64,000 bases of DNA from Nitzschia sp. pyKryTriq1 (GCA_956465555.1 OY101120.1:868001-932000), one strand, 5' to 3'. Shown: positions 1 through 11,559, numbered from the stretch's first letter. Program-made: numbers and translations. Notes: a model not told the origin generated them from the sequence alone.

Positions 1-28
1 TGCCCCTGGCAGCACATCATCGGGTATC

Positions 29-2044
29 ATGGCCACTCCTCCGAATGCTGCGGCGCTAGCGGCCGCAGAGCTTTCCCCAGCAACGTCGTCGGCGTCGACA
101 CCGGAAGTACCGCCACCTCCTTCTCCTGTACCCTCCGCGCGAGCGACGACGACCACTTTGCAACCTCTCGATGAAAATTCCGAAGCCGAAGGCACTGTGG
201 ATTCGGACGTGAACTTTTCCAAATTCTATAACAAACGGATCCAAGAAAAACAACAAACTTCTACTACTGCTGTGGATCCTCCTACCAAGTCTTTGGAGGC
301 GCCGGAACGACTCATTGAAGCGTTGACTCCTCCTCGACTTTCCACCAGTGGTAGAGAGTCATCCAATGATCCTCCCGAAGAGGATACGCCACGAACGGCC
401 GAAAGCGATGATGAAAATGACGTCGTGAAGAACCAAGTCAAGACAGAGAATGATCTTAATTATATGAAAGCAGATCCTCCAGCGGACCCGCCGGCTGTCA
501 AGTATGCGAAAGATTCTGTTACCAAGTCGACACCGATAGCTCATAATCGTGAGACGCCTCCGACCGAAGAGGAGGAGGAAAAGGAGAAACTTGGATGGCG
601 CAAGGCATTATTCGCCGACGACGAACCCAAGGAAGAGAACGGCGAAAGTGCCGCAGCCGACGACTCGGCTGCTGTTGAGTCGACAACGCCGGTGGAGACA
701 ATCATCAAGGAAGCTACAGAGCGACTCGAGATTCTCTCGGATACTAGTGATTCCAACCGCCCTACTCGTGAGGTGTTGACGGAAGTTCCTAGTGCCGCGG
801 AGACGACAGAAGAAGACGAGGATGATCGATCAATCATATCTGGTTTGACTATATCGTCGCAAGTGACGAAACAGGTTATGGACGAGATTGCAAACGAAAT
901 GAAACGATTTCTTAATACGGAGACGGAAGCCATACGGAAGATGCTGGACGAAGAAGAAGAGAAAACGCTTGAAAGTACCATCCTCAATGGCAGTTCCAGC
1001 CTTCTTGGTGATGAGACAAAGCGGGCTTCCATGAAGGCTGAAGCGATGGCTAGGGAGATGCAAAAGATCCTGGATGCATATGCAAACGAAGACCCATCGG
1101 AGAGCAATTTCGACGCCGATGAGACCGAAGGGGACACGGACACTATCGGTGATACAGTCGCAACGGCTGGTTATCCAAAGAAATATGAAACATCCGATCC
1201 AACTAAGAACTGGATGGTATACTACGATGAAAAGTTCCAGCGCGAATACTATTTTGAAAAGAACTCGAAAACCACCCAGTGGGAACCACCTGGCGCCAGT
1301 AAATCAGAATCTCGTATCTTCTCCGAGGATGTGTCACCATCTTCCTTTAAGCGAACCCGGTCTCGGCGGGATCTTTACCGCAAGAAAATTCGCAAACGAC
1401 GAATCAGACGTTTTGCCGTCTTTTCGGTTTTTGTCCTTGGCGCGGGGGCTACCGTATACCATTGGCAGACCAACCATCCGGACAAAACCTACCAAGAGGC
1501 TATGGCGGCAAGTTTGCATTCAACGTCTGAACGAATTGTGGACGCTGTGGATATCTCCTTGTATACCCTCGCTGATGGGATGGAATTCGTCAAGGATCAA
1601 ATCGAGTACACGTTCACCGATCGAAAGGCCCGAGAAGAGGAACAAAAAGCTCGACAGCATGAAGAGATGGAAATGAAACGCAAGGCAAAGGAGCTAGCAG
1701 AGAAAGAAAGAGCAAGAGTTGAGGCAGAGCGAAAGGCGGCCGAGGCGCGAAGACTACAGGAAGAGAAAGAACGCGCAGAAGCCGAAGCTGAAAAGACGCG
1801 GGAAGAGTCAAATAGACGCGAACTAGAGCTCCTAGAAGCAAAGCGAAAAGCCGAAGCCGAAGACGCCCAGAGGAGAAAAACACAAGTGGAAGCCCGTAGA
1901 AACGTAGGAGAGGAGAGCAAAGCTCTACAACGGCATTGGGCATGTTTCCTACCTTTGGCTTACGTCCACCCACGATGCAACAAATTGGCCAAACTGAGGC
2001 GCTTCTACAAAGAAAATGACGCGCTCAACGCCTTTCTGAAGTAG
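29..2044 (+). CDS. WW-domain, single-TM, coiled-coil protein (possibly 5' partial)
   Basis: The 671-aa protein has a long acidic, Ser/Thr/Pro-rich N-terminal half without recognised fold. A WW domain lies at about residues 389-421 (both Trp present, ending TTQWEPPG), which would bind proline-rich ligands. A very basic stretch (about 440-459) precedes one hydrophobic segment at about 460-478, followed by an Ala/Glu/Arg-rich coiled coil (about 530-635) and a conserved-looking tail with HWACFLPLAYVHP. The layout suggests a membrane-anchored adaptor with the WW domain on one face and the coiled coil on the other. The frame stays open from the ATG at 29 back to the window edge, so the true start may lie outside. 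No specific function can be assigned; WW and TM calls are firm, the rest is inference. Confidence 0.85.
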   Translation: MATPPNAAALAAAELSPATSSASTPEVPPPPSPVPSARATTTTLQPLDENSEAEGTVDSDVNFSKFYNKRIQEKQQTSTTAVDPPTKSLEAPERLIEALTPPRLSTSGRESSNDPPEEDTPRTAESDDENDVVKNQVKTENDLNYMKADPPADPPAVKYAKDSVTKSTPIAHNRETPPTEEEEEKEKLGWRKALFADDEPKEENGESAAADDSAAVESTTPVETIIKEATERLEILSDTSDSNRPTREVLTEVPSAAETTEEDEDDRSIISGLTISSQVTKQVMDEIANEMKRFLNTETEAIRKMLDEEEEKTLESTILNGSSSLLGDETKRASMKAEAMAREMQKILDAYANEDPSESNFDADETEGDTDTIGDTVATAGYPKKYETSDPTKNWMVYYDEKFQREYYFEKNSKTTQWEPPGASKSESRIFSEDVSPSSFKRTRSRRDLYRKKIRKRRIRRFAVFSVFVLGAGATVYHWQTNHPDKTYQEAMAASLHSTSERIVDAVDISLYTLADGMEFVKDQIEYTFTDRKAREEEQKARQHEEMEMKRKAKELAEKERARVEAERKAAEARRLQEEKERAEAEAEKTREESNRRELELLEAKRKAEAEDAQRRKTQVEARRNVGEESKALQRHWACFLPLAYVHPRCNKLAKLRRFYKENDALNAFLK

Positions 2045-2386
2045 GTTGGGTTTGGTGAATGTGATTAGTTTTACATTGATATTAGGATCATCGACAAACG
2101 AGAGACCAGCAAAAGGGACGGGGTTACGTATCCACCAAGATAATTGAATGCAGTGGCGAACGTGCACTCAACCAAGTGTGCAGGCGCTGATGAGTTACAC
2201 GTTCTTCTACCCCTCAACCATATAGATATCGCTACTCTAGAGAGAGGCAATTCAAGTTACAAAATTCATAGGGAACAATAGAAATGCGAATACACAAGTT
2301 GATGACCGTCTTGTTTAGACTACCAGTGAGGGTATTATAGTTCGTAGGCGCTGACTCTATCGAATTGAACCGTCGTGTAAAGCGAA
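2045..2386. other. Convergent intergenic region
   Basis: This is the 342-bp gap between the stops of the WW-domain gene and the helicase-associated-domain gene. It must hold both 3' UTRs. I see no gene, tandem repeat or clear hairpin in it. Confidence 0.5.
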
Positions 2387-3731
2387 TCATGGGAAGGAAT
2401 GGCTGGGTTTCCTTCCACTCCAAGCAAATGTGAGTTCGTTCAGTTTGTTTATCCGGCAAGGAGTCATCGTAGACGTTTTACCCTCTCTCAAAAACTTGTA
2501 TTGCCGTCGTTGGCGCTACAGTAAAAGTTGTATAGTAGGTAGAACAGGACCGCTAGAGGTGTGAGTAGTTGGGGAGTAAAGTACGAATAGTGGGGCTTCT
2601 GTTTCTTACCTTCACCCAGATTGCCAGCTGTGGATTTGGACTATACTTGCTAGGCACATTACAATCTCCATGGATGCTTTTGTAGGCTTTCAAGTCTCTT
2701 AATCGTTCTTCCCAAACTTGATCGTGAGAATTCCAAACAAACCCCAATTGCTCCAAGGCCCCTATACGATCTTCAGACATTGTGCTATGCTGGCCAAGGT
2801 GTTTTAGCTTGTACTGATATCGCTGGCGCTTGACCCATTCTGCTAGGGGCAGATTTTCCTGGAAAGCATTAGGAACGAGACAATGTCCGTGATTCAGTCG
2901 AAAGTCCAGGAGTTCTTTGAACTTGCCCATCCAGTTATCGGTTTGGTGTGATCGGAAACGAGCAGGAGATGATGGTTTATGCTGTTGGGAGGAGCTATGA
3001 TCGTCATCATCTAGTATCTTGTCGACGTCAGAATTTGAGTGCTGTGACCATGGAGCTTCCATGTTCATTTCCGTTCTTCTAGCAAGATCGACATTGCACA
3101 AAACGCTGTTATTCCGTCTAGCAACGTCGCATGGTATCATTTGAGAATAGGATGATGAAAGCGAGGAGCTGGAAAGCGAGGAGGACGCAGCAGAAGGTGG
3201 TGGTGGTGTTGGTTCTTGTATCTGCAGGGAAGGATATTGTTGTGAATTTAATTGTGGTGTGGCCATTCTTTGGGTCATAGGTGCTTGGAAAAAGTTGCAC
3301 AATAGTGGGTTGGGTTCCATGATTGCTTCCGCTGGAGTTTGAGGAGTCATTGCTCGCATGCCATTCTGACCTATCCCCTCGGCAACTCCTCCAAACCTGA
3401 GCGGGCGTGGTTCGGTGGGAGGCAAACTCAGTGGGTTTCCAGCCATGTCGGATGCCATCTGAAACAAATCATCGGGTAAAGTAACCACTGGCTCCGAATT
3501 CATCATCATCATCATTTGCGCATTGTTCTCCTGCAGTGGCAACGGCGTTTGGCTTTCTCCGTACCTCCGCGGATCTATCCAGGCCGAGTCCGACTGACTT
3601 TTCGAGAAAAAAGGATTGTTCATTTGAGATATGGTCTCGGCTATGGGAAATATACTTGTATTGTTTGCATTGAAAGGAAGAGGGTCCAAATTTCGATTTC
3701 GTGGGTTCTGCCGGTCTAATGATGGAAACAT
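2387..3731 (-). CDS. Helicase-associated (HA) domain protein, two exons
   Basis: Exon 1 is 3731..2610 and exon 2 is 2515..2387, joined across a 94-bp GT-AG intron (GTGAAG|GTAAG ... CTGTAG|CGCCAA). The join restores a second HA domain: LAIWVK + RQRRQYKFLREGK. The first HA domain is at about residues 268-338 (WMGKFKELLDF ... LAEWVKRQRYQYK ... RIGALEQLGFVW). The two HA repeats are the only folded part; the N-terminal 265 residues are Pro/Ser/Gln/Met-rich, as in transcriptional regulators. HA domains (PF03457) are expanded in diatoms, often without any helicase, and are thought to bind nucleic acid. The start is the ATG at 3731; a TTG two codons upstream is not credible. An upstream 5' exon cannot be excluded. 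Molecular target unknown. Confidence 0.8.
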
Positions 3732-5309
3732 TGACAATACTGGTTAGTGGTTCGATGGCGGTGGTTTCTTCTTCCAAACAAAACTTTTTGTGAGACGAAC
3801 CAACGGGTAGGGGCAAGCGTACTCGTAGCAGCGACGACGGTGAGATGAGAGAAATAATGGACTGGAGAAGAGGACCAAACAATCAAAATCACGTTCAGGA
3901 AACCAGAATGCGACATTCAACTCTTTAAATAAAAGTATCAAAGAATAATCAGCGCTTGGTTTGATTTATGCCTTGGACCCAAAAAAAGAGATGCGATGCG
4001 ATCCCAACAACGTCGAAGACCACCAGGGTTCGCCGCTCAGTTGTTCCACGCCACAGCGCTACGTACTGACTTCCCGCCAATCTGCAAGTCTCGCCCGCCC
4101 GGCTAACACGTACTGTAAGGAAAGGGTCATCCAACCTCGTTATCTGTACGTACAAGTACAAGAACTGGTATGTTTTGCGCTATCCTCCCTGTCTCTCTAC
4201 CGAATTGATTATACTGTTGAAGGATAACAATACAAAACTATGGCTTTAGATGATGGTTGAGCCTTGTGCCCGACCATCGCTGATACAGTGATCTGAGGCT
4301 TGCTAATCGAGCCAGCCAGCTATACTAGTATAGCTAGCAGGGTACTCATCATTGTGCGGGCCTGTGCTACCGATGACTACTTGGACTAGTCCAATGTCAT
4401 TATTCATTCGGTCCCCGTGAGACGGCAATGCAGCAGGTCCCACCTTGATTGCATAACGTTTCACCACACACCTCTAGCCCTTCAGCTCTGATCCTCAAAA
4501 ACAAAACAAAAACAAAAAAACATGTCGTCATCATCTCCGCCCTCACCATCAACACATGTTGTGTCTGATTTGCTGCAGTTGCACGAATCTCCACATGTGG
4601 GAGAGGAAAGAGATGATGGCGAGGTTAAAAATCCCCCCCCCCCCGCCAACGACAGCCACTACCCAAGCGCGGTCGGCATCTCACAGCCAAACTCCCCTCG
4701 TCGACATCGCGACGAAGGCAACCAAGGACTTTCGACCGCGACGTTTGAAAGCCCTTTTAGACAGCGGAGCGATGTCCCGATCGCCGAACACTAGTACCTG
4801 CCCTGCGCTCTTTTTGTAAAAAGCTTACACTACCCTACCTACGGGCTGGGGGTTCCCCCTATTTCTATTCTATCCCGCTTGCTGATCGTCGATCGGAGAG
4901 GTCAAGTTGAATCGGTCGACCTCAAAACCATCGAGAAGCCCAATGCTTTGCCAGCTCGCTCCCCGTCGAGATCTGATATGCCTTGAAGCAACAGCATCGT
5001 CACAAGAGCATTTGGGGGAGATTGGTGGTCTACGCTAATTCTACACATATTTTTCTGCTACTTATTCGTTAGACACCCCCTCTAATAATGTACCCCTGCA
5101 TCGGCGTCATCGGGTCATGAGTCAGAAGCGCAGATTGTGGGTTTTGCACACATTTTGGGCACCGGTAGCAGGCTCCAGCCGGGATAGCAACAGGAAAATA
5201 ATTGAAAAGAACGGAACTTGGATAGCATACAAGCACTCTACTCTAGAGTGTTGTACCATCCTATTTAAAACTCGGTTGATCATCGATCACAGGTGTGTCA
5301 GTCCAAAGA
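3732..5309. other. Gene-poor intergenic stretch
   Basis: About 1.6 kb without a convincing gene. It holds a 16-bp perfect palindrome (4319-4334), a 12-nt C tract near 4630 and a 90-codon ORF (4522-4794, Ser/Pro-rich, in a good AAAACATG context) that I do not consider proven. A short stretch around 4680-4819 in a second frame is discussed in the findings. Confidence 0.4.
4319..4334. repeat. 16-bp perfect palindrome
   Basis: GCTATACTAGTATAGC reads the same on both strands. It lies in AT-rich intergenic DNA with no gene within about 580 bp on either side. It could be a dimeric protein site or a chance foldback. Confidence 0.6.
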
Positions 5310-6403
5310 ATGACATGCAAAATTCGGAATTTGTTGCTCTTTCGAGCCTCGTTCTTTTGCTTCCAACCGTCGGTTGCTTGTGCATTTTCGGGTCTGGAGC
5401 AGCCTCTCATGAGAAGAACGCCGTTCCGATACGAATCGCGACGCCTTTTATACCCACAAGATTTTGAAAATTTGATTCAGGCTGCAACGTCTAGTGCAAA
5501 TGGTCTTGCCATGGGCGGTGATTTTGCTGGTTTGGCAGCAACGTTCAATCCTGGAAGCGGTGCTTTCATTGACGTTCCCCAACACATGGTTCCGGACGCT
5601 CTGCTCGAATGGTAAGCGTTATTGGATGGTGGAGGAAAGTGATATGACAAGCGTACGCTGATTTCGTCTTGTCTCACCCACCCTCGGTACATACTTGTAT
5701 TATTTGTCTTTTCAGGGGTCAAGAACCGAAATGTCTAGAGATGTTGGTTAGCGAAGAAACAACGGATGGGACCTTAAAGAGAAATACTATCACAGTGCTC
5801 CCTGGTACTGGCTGCTCCATCGATAATCTTGAAACCGTGAGGGTCGACGACGACATTGACTTGTCATCCAAATATGGAAAGGGTACAAATGTGGTTGGGC
5901 TACAGTATGAGATAGGAGACAAAAATGGGGCCCTACGATTAGAAACCGTATTTGGCATGGCGGATGGGTATCGAATGCGTGTCCTCCTTGATGTGGTTCC
6001 ATCAGCTTCTTCGTTTGCGGTCATGTCTCCAATGGTTCTAGCTTTAGAACGACGTACCAACACTGTAAGCTCGTCGGGCACTATTGCCGATGGTGGAGGT
6101 CTAGATGGGCGCACTGTGTCGATGTTACTGGGCGAGAAATTGCGAAAAAGCAAAACGTTTGCAGAGGAAAAGCCCTTGGAGGACTACTACGAGAATGGAG
6201 GAATAAAACATGTGAGCTTTCCGGGGAACGTCAGTATAGCCTACGGCTGGCTAACAGCTGGCGAGTGGGTGGTCCAAATTGGGCACGTCCATGATGGACG
6301 TCGACGAGTGCTCTCGCGGCAGTTTCATGTTGTCAACGATGACGAATTCGATTTTGATGTAGAATCCTGGACAGAAAATTTTGTTCCCAGATCCACGCAG
6401 TAG
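5310..6403 (+). CDS. Unknown protein with plastid-type presequence, two exons
   Basis: Exon 1 is 5310..5611 and exon 2 is 5716..6403, joined across a 104-bp intron (GAATG|GTAAGC ... TTTCAG|GGGTC) to read LLEWGQEPKCLEMLVSEE, 329 aa. The N-terminus is hydrophobic and ends in VACA|FSG, an ASAFAP-like site with Phe at +1, so a plastid location is likely. The mature part has two halves: an N-terminal region with AFIDVPQHMVPDALLEW, and a beta-rich region ending near residue 315 with VSIAYGWLTAGEWVVQIGH. The shape recalls lipocalin-like DUF3598/CpeS-type proteins of the cyanobacterial lineage, but I cannot confirm the family. The start at 5310 is the first ATG; a GTG upstream is ignored. A truncated copy of its 5' region and 3' flank sits at about 11290-11600. 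Confidence 0.8.
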
Positions 6404-6564
6404 GCAGAGGGCTCCCTTTTGTTTGTAATGTAGCTCCACCATTCACTTATTCCATCACCTGCTGCTTGAGTCAGTCATATTTGTCCGTTGATCGATACGC
6501 TACATGTACGAGCGGATGAGAAAAGGTTTTCCTCCTTGGGAAAAAAGTAAGATTTATAATGGGG

Positions 6565-6620
6565 CATGGGGCATTGTTGACTATGTACGGGAGTAGGTCT
6601 GTTCAAATCCGTGAGTTCTA
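6565..6620 (-). pseudogene. Possible relic of an F-box gene 3' end
   Basis: Read on the minus strand, this stretch resembles the last codons, stop and 3' flank of the F-box gene at 11560: both have a run like ACAGACCTAC or AAAGAGCCTAC, then ACATAGTCAACAA versus ACATAGTCGACAA. Upstream coding similarity fades quickly. It follows the intact gene at 5310 in the same convergent arrangement as the 11.3-12.7 kb locus. It is a by-eye match and needs alignment. Confidence 0.4.
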
Positions 6621-6937
6621 GGCTGTGGCTAGCGGCTCAGGGATTCGGGCTAAAGGACTAATTTGACTGTGGGTTAACGAAGCAAGTGGGCTAACATAAA
6701 TTAATGAGCTGAACGCTCTCCTGATGAAATGAACTTTGGTTCATTTCTATTTTCTTGAATGTGTTGACATGTATTTCGATAGAAGTCTGTTGGCTTCTTA
6801 TGGTTTCTTGGAGGATAATAGATTATCTCCGAGAGTCTTAGAAAGAAACTTGGGCACATCAGAAAAGGGGGAAATTGTACCCCTATACTTAGAAAGCACC
6901 CTAAATCATGCTGTCCCATTACGGAGGGGGTTTTACA

Positions 6938-6960
6938 TCGTGATATTTCAAATATCACGA
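6938..6960. repeat. Inverted repeat (11-bp perfect arms, 1-nt centre)
   Basis: TCGTGATATTT and AAATATCACGA are separated by a single C. The outer flanks pair imperfectly as well: a GGAGGGGG run at about 6923-6930 faces CTACCCCCC at about 6965. The structure abuts the 23-nt C tract and could form a long foldback. Confidence 0.75.
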
Positions 6961-6967
6961 CTTCCTA

Positions 6968-6990
6968 CCCCCCCCCCCCCCCCCCCCCCC
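6968..6990 (+). repeat. Poly-C homopolymer
   Basis: Twenty-three consecutive C residues. Read on the minus strand this is a G tract; its length may be inaccurate in the assembly. Confidence 0.9.
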
Positions 6991-7084
6991 TCTACCAAGA
7001 AGGAGTACTTGTGGCACCAGCAGCTATCGATCCCAACCAGCCGGCCTTGCTTGATTGGAGAGAAAAGGAAAATTCCACAAACCC

Positions 7085-7745
7085 ATTGTACCGGTACTGT
7101 ACGCCAGTACCCCAGGTACGTTGTACTGTACGAGTACGTATGGACTATGGGCAAAGTGTTTTCGCCGGAGCAGTACTCAATTCTACGAGGGCATAAGCAA
7201 AATGGGTGCTGTAGACGCTGTGTAGACTTACGACTGCAAGCTTTTTAAAAAGTTTGAACTCTTCTTGCTGTTCCCAGTCTGGTCGCTCGGCATGTGTTCC
7301 CAGTCGGCGAATTCCCAGTCGGAAACTGTCACTCGTACTGGTACCAGGTACCTGGTACCGGTCCTGTACAAGTACAGCACCCTGGCATCGTCGATCCCTC
7401 TGCAAACCTGCGAACAAACTCTTCATGTTCTCGAAGAATCATCATCATCAATCCAAATCATCTCCAATACCGGTAGTACTGGTACGGTAGTGTATGTAGT
7501 CGGAACCAAGGGAAGACCATCCCATTCGGCCTGTCGTCTACCGGTACAGTATGTACATACTGTATTAAAATACTTGTGCTGTATTATGGCGTCGTCGTTT
7601 GCAAACGTGCATGTCATCTCTGCTGCTTCTACCGGAACTTGAAAAACAAATAAATTCTACGCCGCCGTAATACGGTAGAGGTAATATGTAGCCAAATTTC
7701 AAATTGATCGTCGATCGTACGATACCGCTGGTACCCGGTACAGTG
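7085..7745. repeat. GTAC-palindrome island 1
   Basis: A 660-bp stretch upstream of the transporter is crowded with short self-complementary GTAC-cored words: TACCGGTACTGTAC near 7090, GGTACCAGGTACCTGGTACC near 7340-7360, TGTACAAGTACA near 7366, ACCGGTAGTACTGGTACGG near 7470, ACCGGTACAG near 7541, and GGTACCCGGTACAG near 7730. No open frame here looks coding. The same vocabulary recurs in other intergenic regions of the window and is almost absent from coding exons. Confidence 0.7.
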
Positions 7746-7846
7746 CAATTACCAATCCTGACATCAACAATATCCAGCTTCTCATTTTTCCTTTGGGAGC
7801 AGCCTTTGCAAAAAGTGGGTCTACCAACAGATCAAGATTGGAGAAG

Positions 7847-10800
7847 ATGAAGCTAGTACTACGTCAACGTGTACCCTTTTTTCTTGCCTGCTCTCTGCTG
7901 TGGCTTGTCGACGGCCGCCACTCGCTCGTTGACGAGAATGGACGTCAAGTTGAGGAGGAGCCCCCGTCACCACCAGTTTGGCAGACTGTCACTGTCGGGT
8001 TGTCTATTCTGATTATGCTTGGGGTGATCGTGACTGACAAGATTGGAGCCGACTTTGTGCTCTTGACCACTCTCATCTTCTTCATGGTGACTGAGATCAT
8101 CACGGTCAAAGAAGGGCTTGTTGGCTTCTCCAACACCGGGGTGTTGACTGTCATGGCATTGTTTGTGGTTGCTGAAGGTGTGAGTCGTACCGGCTCTCTC
8201 GACTACTACATGGGCAAGATGTTAGGAAAACCCAAAACCATAGCCGGTGCACAGATTCGTTTGATGGTACCCATTGCGATTCTGTCCGCCTTCATGAACA
8301 ACACACCCATTGTCGCTGTTATGATTCCATTGGTCATCCGCTGGGCCAAGACCATGCGCTTGCCGGTTCAGCAGCTCTTGATCCCGCTCTCCTTTGCAAC
8401 GATCTTGGGAGGAACCTGCACGTTGGTGGGCACTTCGACCAATCTTGTCGTATCGGGTTTGCTGCAATTGGATTACCCCGATGAAGAAGCTGGCAACATT
8501 GGTCTCTTTGATCTTGGAATGTATGGTGTTCCTAATCTCCTGTTTGGTTTGGCGTACATCATGGCCCTCGGTCCATGGCTGCTTCCCCAAGGCAAGGGAA
8601 CCTCGACCACTATCAGCAAAACCGACGAGCTCTTGCTTGGCGCCAGAGTAACCCAATGGTCACCTGCTGCAGGTCGAACAGTGAGACGTTCTGGCCTTGG
8701 CAACTCTGGTGGAATCTATCTCGTTAACGTGCGTCGTGCTGCTACGGGGAACGTTCAATACGGTGTCAGCAAAGACTTCGTTCTGTCTGTTGGAGATGAG
8801 TTGTATTTTACGGGTGACATCAGTGGGTTCAGCGACTTTTGCGAAAAGCATGCCCTCGAAATCATTGCAACCGAAGGTGCTACTTGTGACACCGCCCCGA
8901 GCTATCATGATGCCCGCAATGATGTTGGTACCACCTTGGAGTCGATCACTCAAGGCGATTCGGCGGTGCTTCTTCAAGCTTTCAACCTCCTATCCGACCA
9001 GATCGCAGGTCGCGAGCCTGTTGAATCGGGGCTGAAGCCAACTAGGGTGATCATTGCCGGGGAAGCTTCTTCCGAGGAGGATCGAGCTGAACTTATCGCC
9101 ATCGATTGTCCTGATCGTAATGGACTGCTGATGGATATCACCCAGACTCTGTTTCAACATGGCCTCAAGATGCGAACATCGGAGGCGCAGGTTATTGATG
9201 AGCGCTCTCTCTCCGTCTGGCGTTGCGAGGCAATTGACCCCTCCACGGTACCTGATCGTGAGGAAGTCTGGTCTGCGCTAAGCGAGTTGCTGCATCTATC
9301 GAAGGAAGTTGCAGTAACAAGGAAAAGCGGAATTCGAGTTGTGCGGGCCACCGTCCCCAGGTCTTCCGACCTCATTGGACGGAAGCCCGCCGAAGTTAAG
9401 TTCGGCGAGGTGTACAAAGCTGGCATTGTTGCCTATCAGAAGAAGGGTAGGAATGCCTCGATTCAGCAAGAGTTGGCGGAAGGCGATTTGTTGGTCCTTG
9501 AGATACTCGAAGGGTCGCCACTCCTTGTCAAGCCCCCCGAGAACTTTTATGAGACGAAAGGCCAGCATGTGACATCAACCGAAGACATTGAGGATACTCT
9601 CGGAACAGCACGAGCGTGGCGCAACCTCAAGGTTGAGTTTGAAGACGACCGAATTGGAAATGATGACGCTCCGAAGGGAGAGTTTCTTGTTGCTCTTGTT
9701 GTTCCACCGAAATCTCCGTTCGTGGGCAAGTCCATGAATGAACTGGGGTATTCGTCGATGCCTGGGATTGTTTTAGTCGGAATGGAAAGACCGCTGGGAC
9801 CAGTCGATGGCGCTGGGACCAACGTTCAGAATTCGACCGATAATGCCATGCAATCCCTTTCTCCTGACGATAAATTGCGTGAGGGCGATATTTTGTGGAT
9901 GTCAGGGGCTGCCGAAGCCATTGCTGATCTGCAAAAACTCCACGGGATTCGATTTTACCACAACGAAGAGATGGAGAAGGCCACTGCTTGTTTGCAAGAC
10001 CGGCGAATGGTGCAAGCTGTTATCGCCAGAGGCTCTCCCTTGATTGGCACGACGGTGGCCCAGGCCCATTTTCGGACCGAGTACGGCGGCGCTGTCATTG
10101 CCATTCAGAGAGGTTGTGACCGCGTTCATGAACACCCAGGCCGAGTCAAGCTCCAAATGGGTGATGCTTTGCTCATCCAGGCCGGACCGGAGTTTTACGA
10201 AAAACAAAGCAGCAATTACAGAACTTTCGCACTTGTGAGTGAGGTTGAAAACTCAGCCCCGCCTCGCCCGCGTTTGTTCCTGCTTTGCGTTGTCCTGATT
10301 ATAGCGAGTTTGATCGTGGCTTCTTTGGAAATCCGAGACTTGCTTGTCACCGCGTCAATCGTCGGCATCGTGATGGTCAGTTTGGGTGTGGTCACTCAGC
10401 AAGAAGCCAGGGACTCAATTCATTGGGACCTTTATGTTGTCATTGCGTCGGCATTCGGAATTGGCTCGGCCATGGAAGCATCTGGTTTTGCCAGTCTTGT
10501 GGCTACTGGTATTGTATCCGTCGGAGATGCTATCGGCTTAGGAGGTAGGTTGTTGTTGCTGGGTTTCTATACACCTTCTTGACATGCATTGTTGTGTCGA
10601 CTTATTTTGTTTATCTGTGCTTCGTTCTTTCTCCGTCCTATGTAGATGCTGGAATGTACGGAAGTGTCTACTTAGCTACATCACTCCTGAGCAGCATTTT
10701 GACAAACAACGCTGCGGCTGCTCTCATGTATCCTATTGCAATGGATGCCGTAGTACAGACTGGTGCCAATCGGCTCAAAATGGCAATCGCCGTGATGCTG

Positions 10801-11091
10801 GCTGCGAGCGACTATATGACATCCTTCGGCTACCAAACCAACTTGATGGTGTTTGCTGCCGGTGGTTACAGAAACATTGACTTTTTGAAATTTGGTACAC
10901 CACTTCAGATCCTTCTTTGGTTGACTTCGACCGCCTTGTTGGCAGTCCCAGCGAAGAATTGGTACATCGGTTGGATAGTTTCAGTCTTGTGCTTCTTGTT
11001 TGTTGCTAGTGTTCGACTGGTGACGAGCAGCACTTGTCTTCCTTTTTCAAAACCAAGCCAGGAGGATAAGGAACGTCATGAAGTGGAATAA
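7847..11091 (+). CDS. SLC13/DASS-type permease with four RCK_C domains and an ACT-like domain
   Basis: Exon 1 is 7847..10544 and exon 2 is 10646..11091, joined across a 101-bp intron (GGAG|GTAGGT ... TATGTAG|ATGCTG); 1,047 aa. A signal peptide-like start (about 1-22) is followed by the first permease half, with [16 protein letters not shown] near 148 and [14 protein letters not shown] near 188. A long soluble insert follows: RCK_C (TrkA_C) modules at about 265-335, 497-563, 615-690 and 720-785, plus an ACT-like stretch at about 415-465 ([18 protein letters not shown]). The second permease half (from about 812) has [14 protein letters not shown] near 917. The architecture is that of algal and plant SAC1-like/sodium-sulfate transporters, so anion uptake (sulfate or a similar oxyanion) is likely. 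The ATG at 7847 is chosen because an upstream TTG is not a credible start. Substrate is inferred from family only. Confidence 0.9.
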
Positions 11092-11559
11092 ATCAAACTA
11101 TACGTACGTGCTGTTTCGATGAACTCATGACGACGCCTGTCAGAGGTCCTTACTTGCTTGATGTAAACTTTTTTCTGGAAGTTGGAGTGTCGTGAATATT
11201 GGTGAGATCGGCGACGAGGAGGATTCGTCACGGTCCGCACAGTCCAAGCAAGCAAACAATGTAGTCAAGAATGACAATAATATTTAGAGAGTTAAGTTTA
11301 TGAAAAATGACAGCTGACTCACTCAAGAGAGTAGTATACAATCCTGTTTGTAACTCAGAGAATGGCATGCCAAATTCGGAAATTTTTTTCTTTCGAGCCT
11401 CGTTCTTTTGCTCCATTCACTTGTTTCATCACCTGCTGCTTGAGGCTGCCATATTATTTGGGGTCCTTCGATCGATATTCTACACGTTATAACGTACGAG
11501 CGGGTGATTCTTCTTCCTTGGAAAGAATCACAGTACGATTTACAATTGGACCTTGTCGA
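11092..11559. other. Convergent intergenic region
   Basis: This 468-bp gap holds the 3' flanks of the transporter and F-box genes. Its right-hand part is the truncated gene copy described in the next entry. I see no other gene. Confidence 0.5.

Larger units (their letters stand above)
6404..7846. other. Intergenic region with foldback, C tract and GTAC island
   Basis: About 1.4 kb without a convincing gene. The first 200 bp match the region around 11411-11600 by eye, including a decayed match to the last codons of the F-box gene (about 6565-6620). Then come an inverted repeat (6938-6960), a 23-nt C tract (6968-6990) and, from about 7085 to 7740, many GTAC-cored palindromes, listed separately. 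Confidence 0.6.

Noticed and set aside
541-1143. 200-codon Ser-rich ORF opposite the WW-domain gene
   Set aside because: Ser-rich because it is complementary to Glu/Asp-rich coding sequence; no start context or domain.
4522-4794. 90-codon Ser/Pro-rich ORF in a good start context
   Set aside because: It runs through a C tract, ends without a conserved feature and overlaps another open frame; not enough evidence for a gene.
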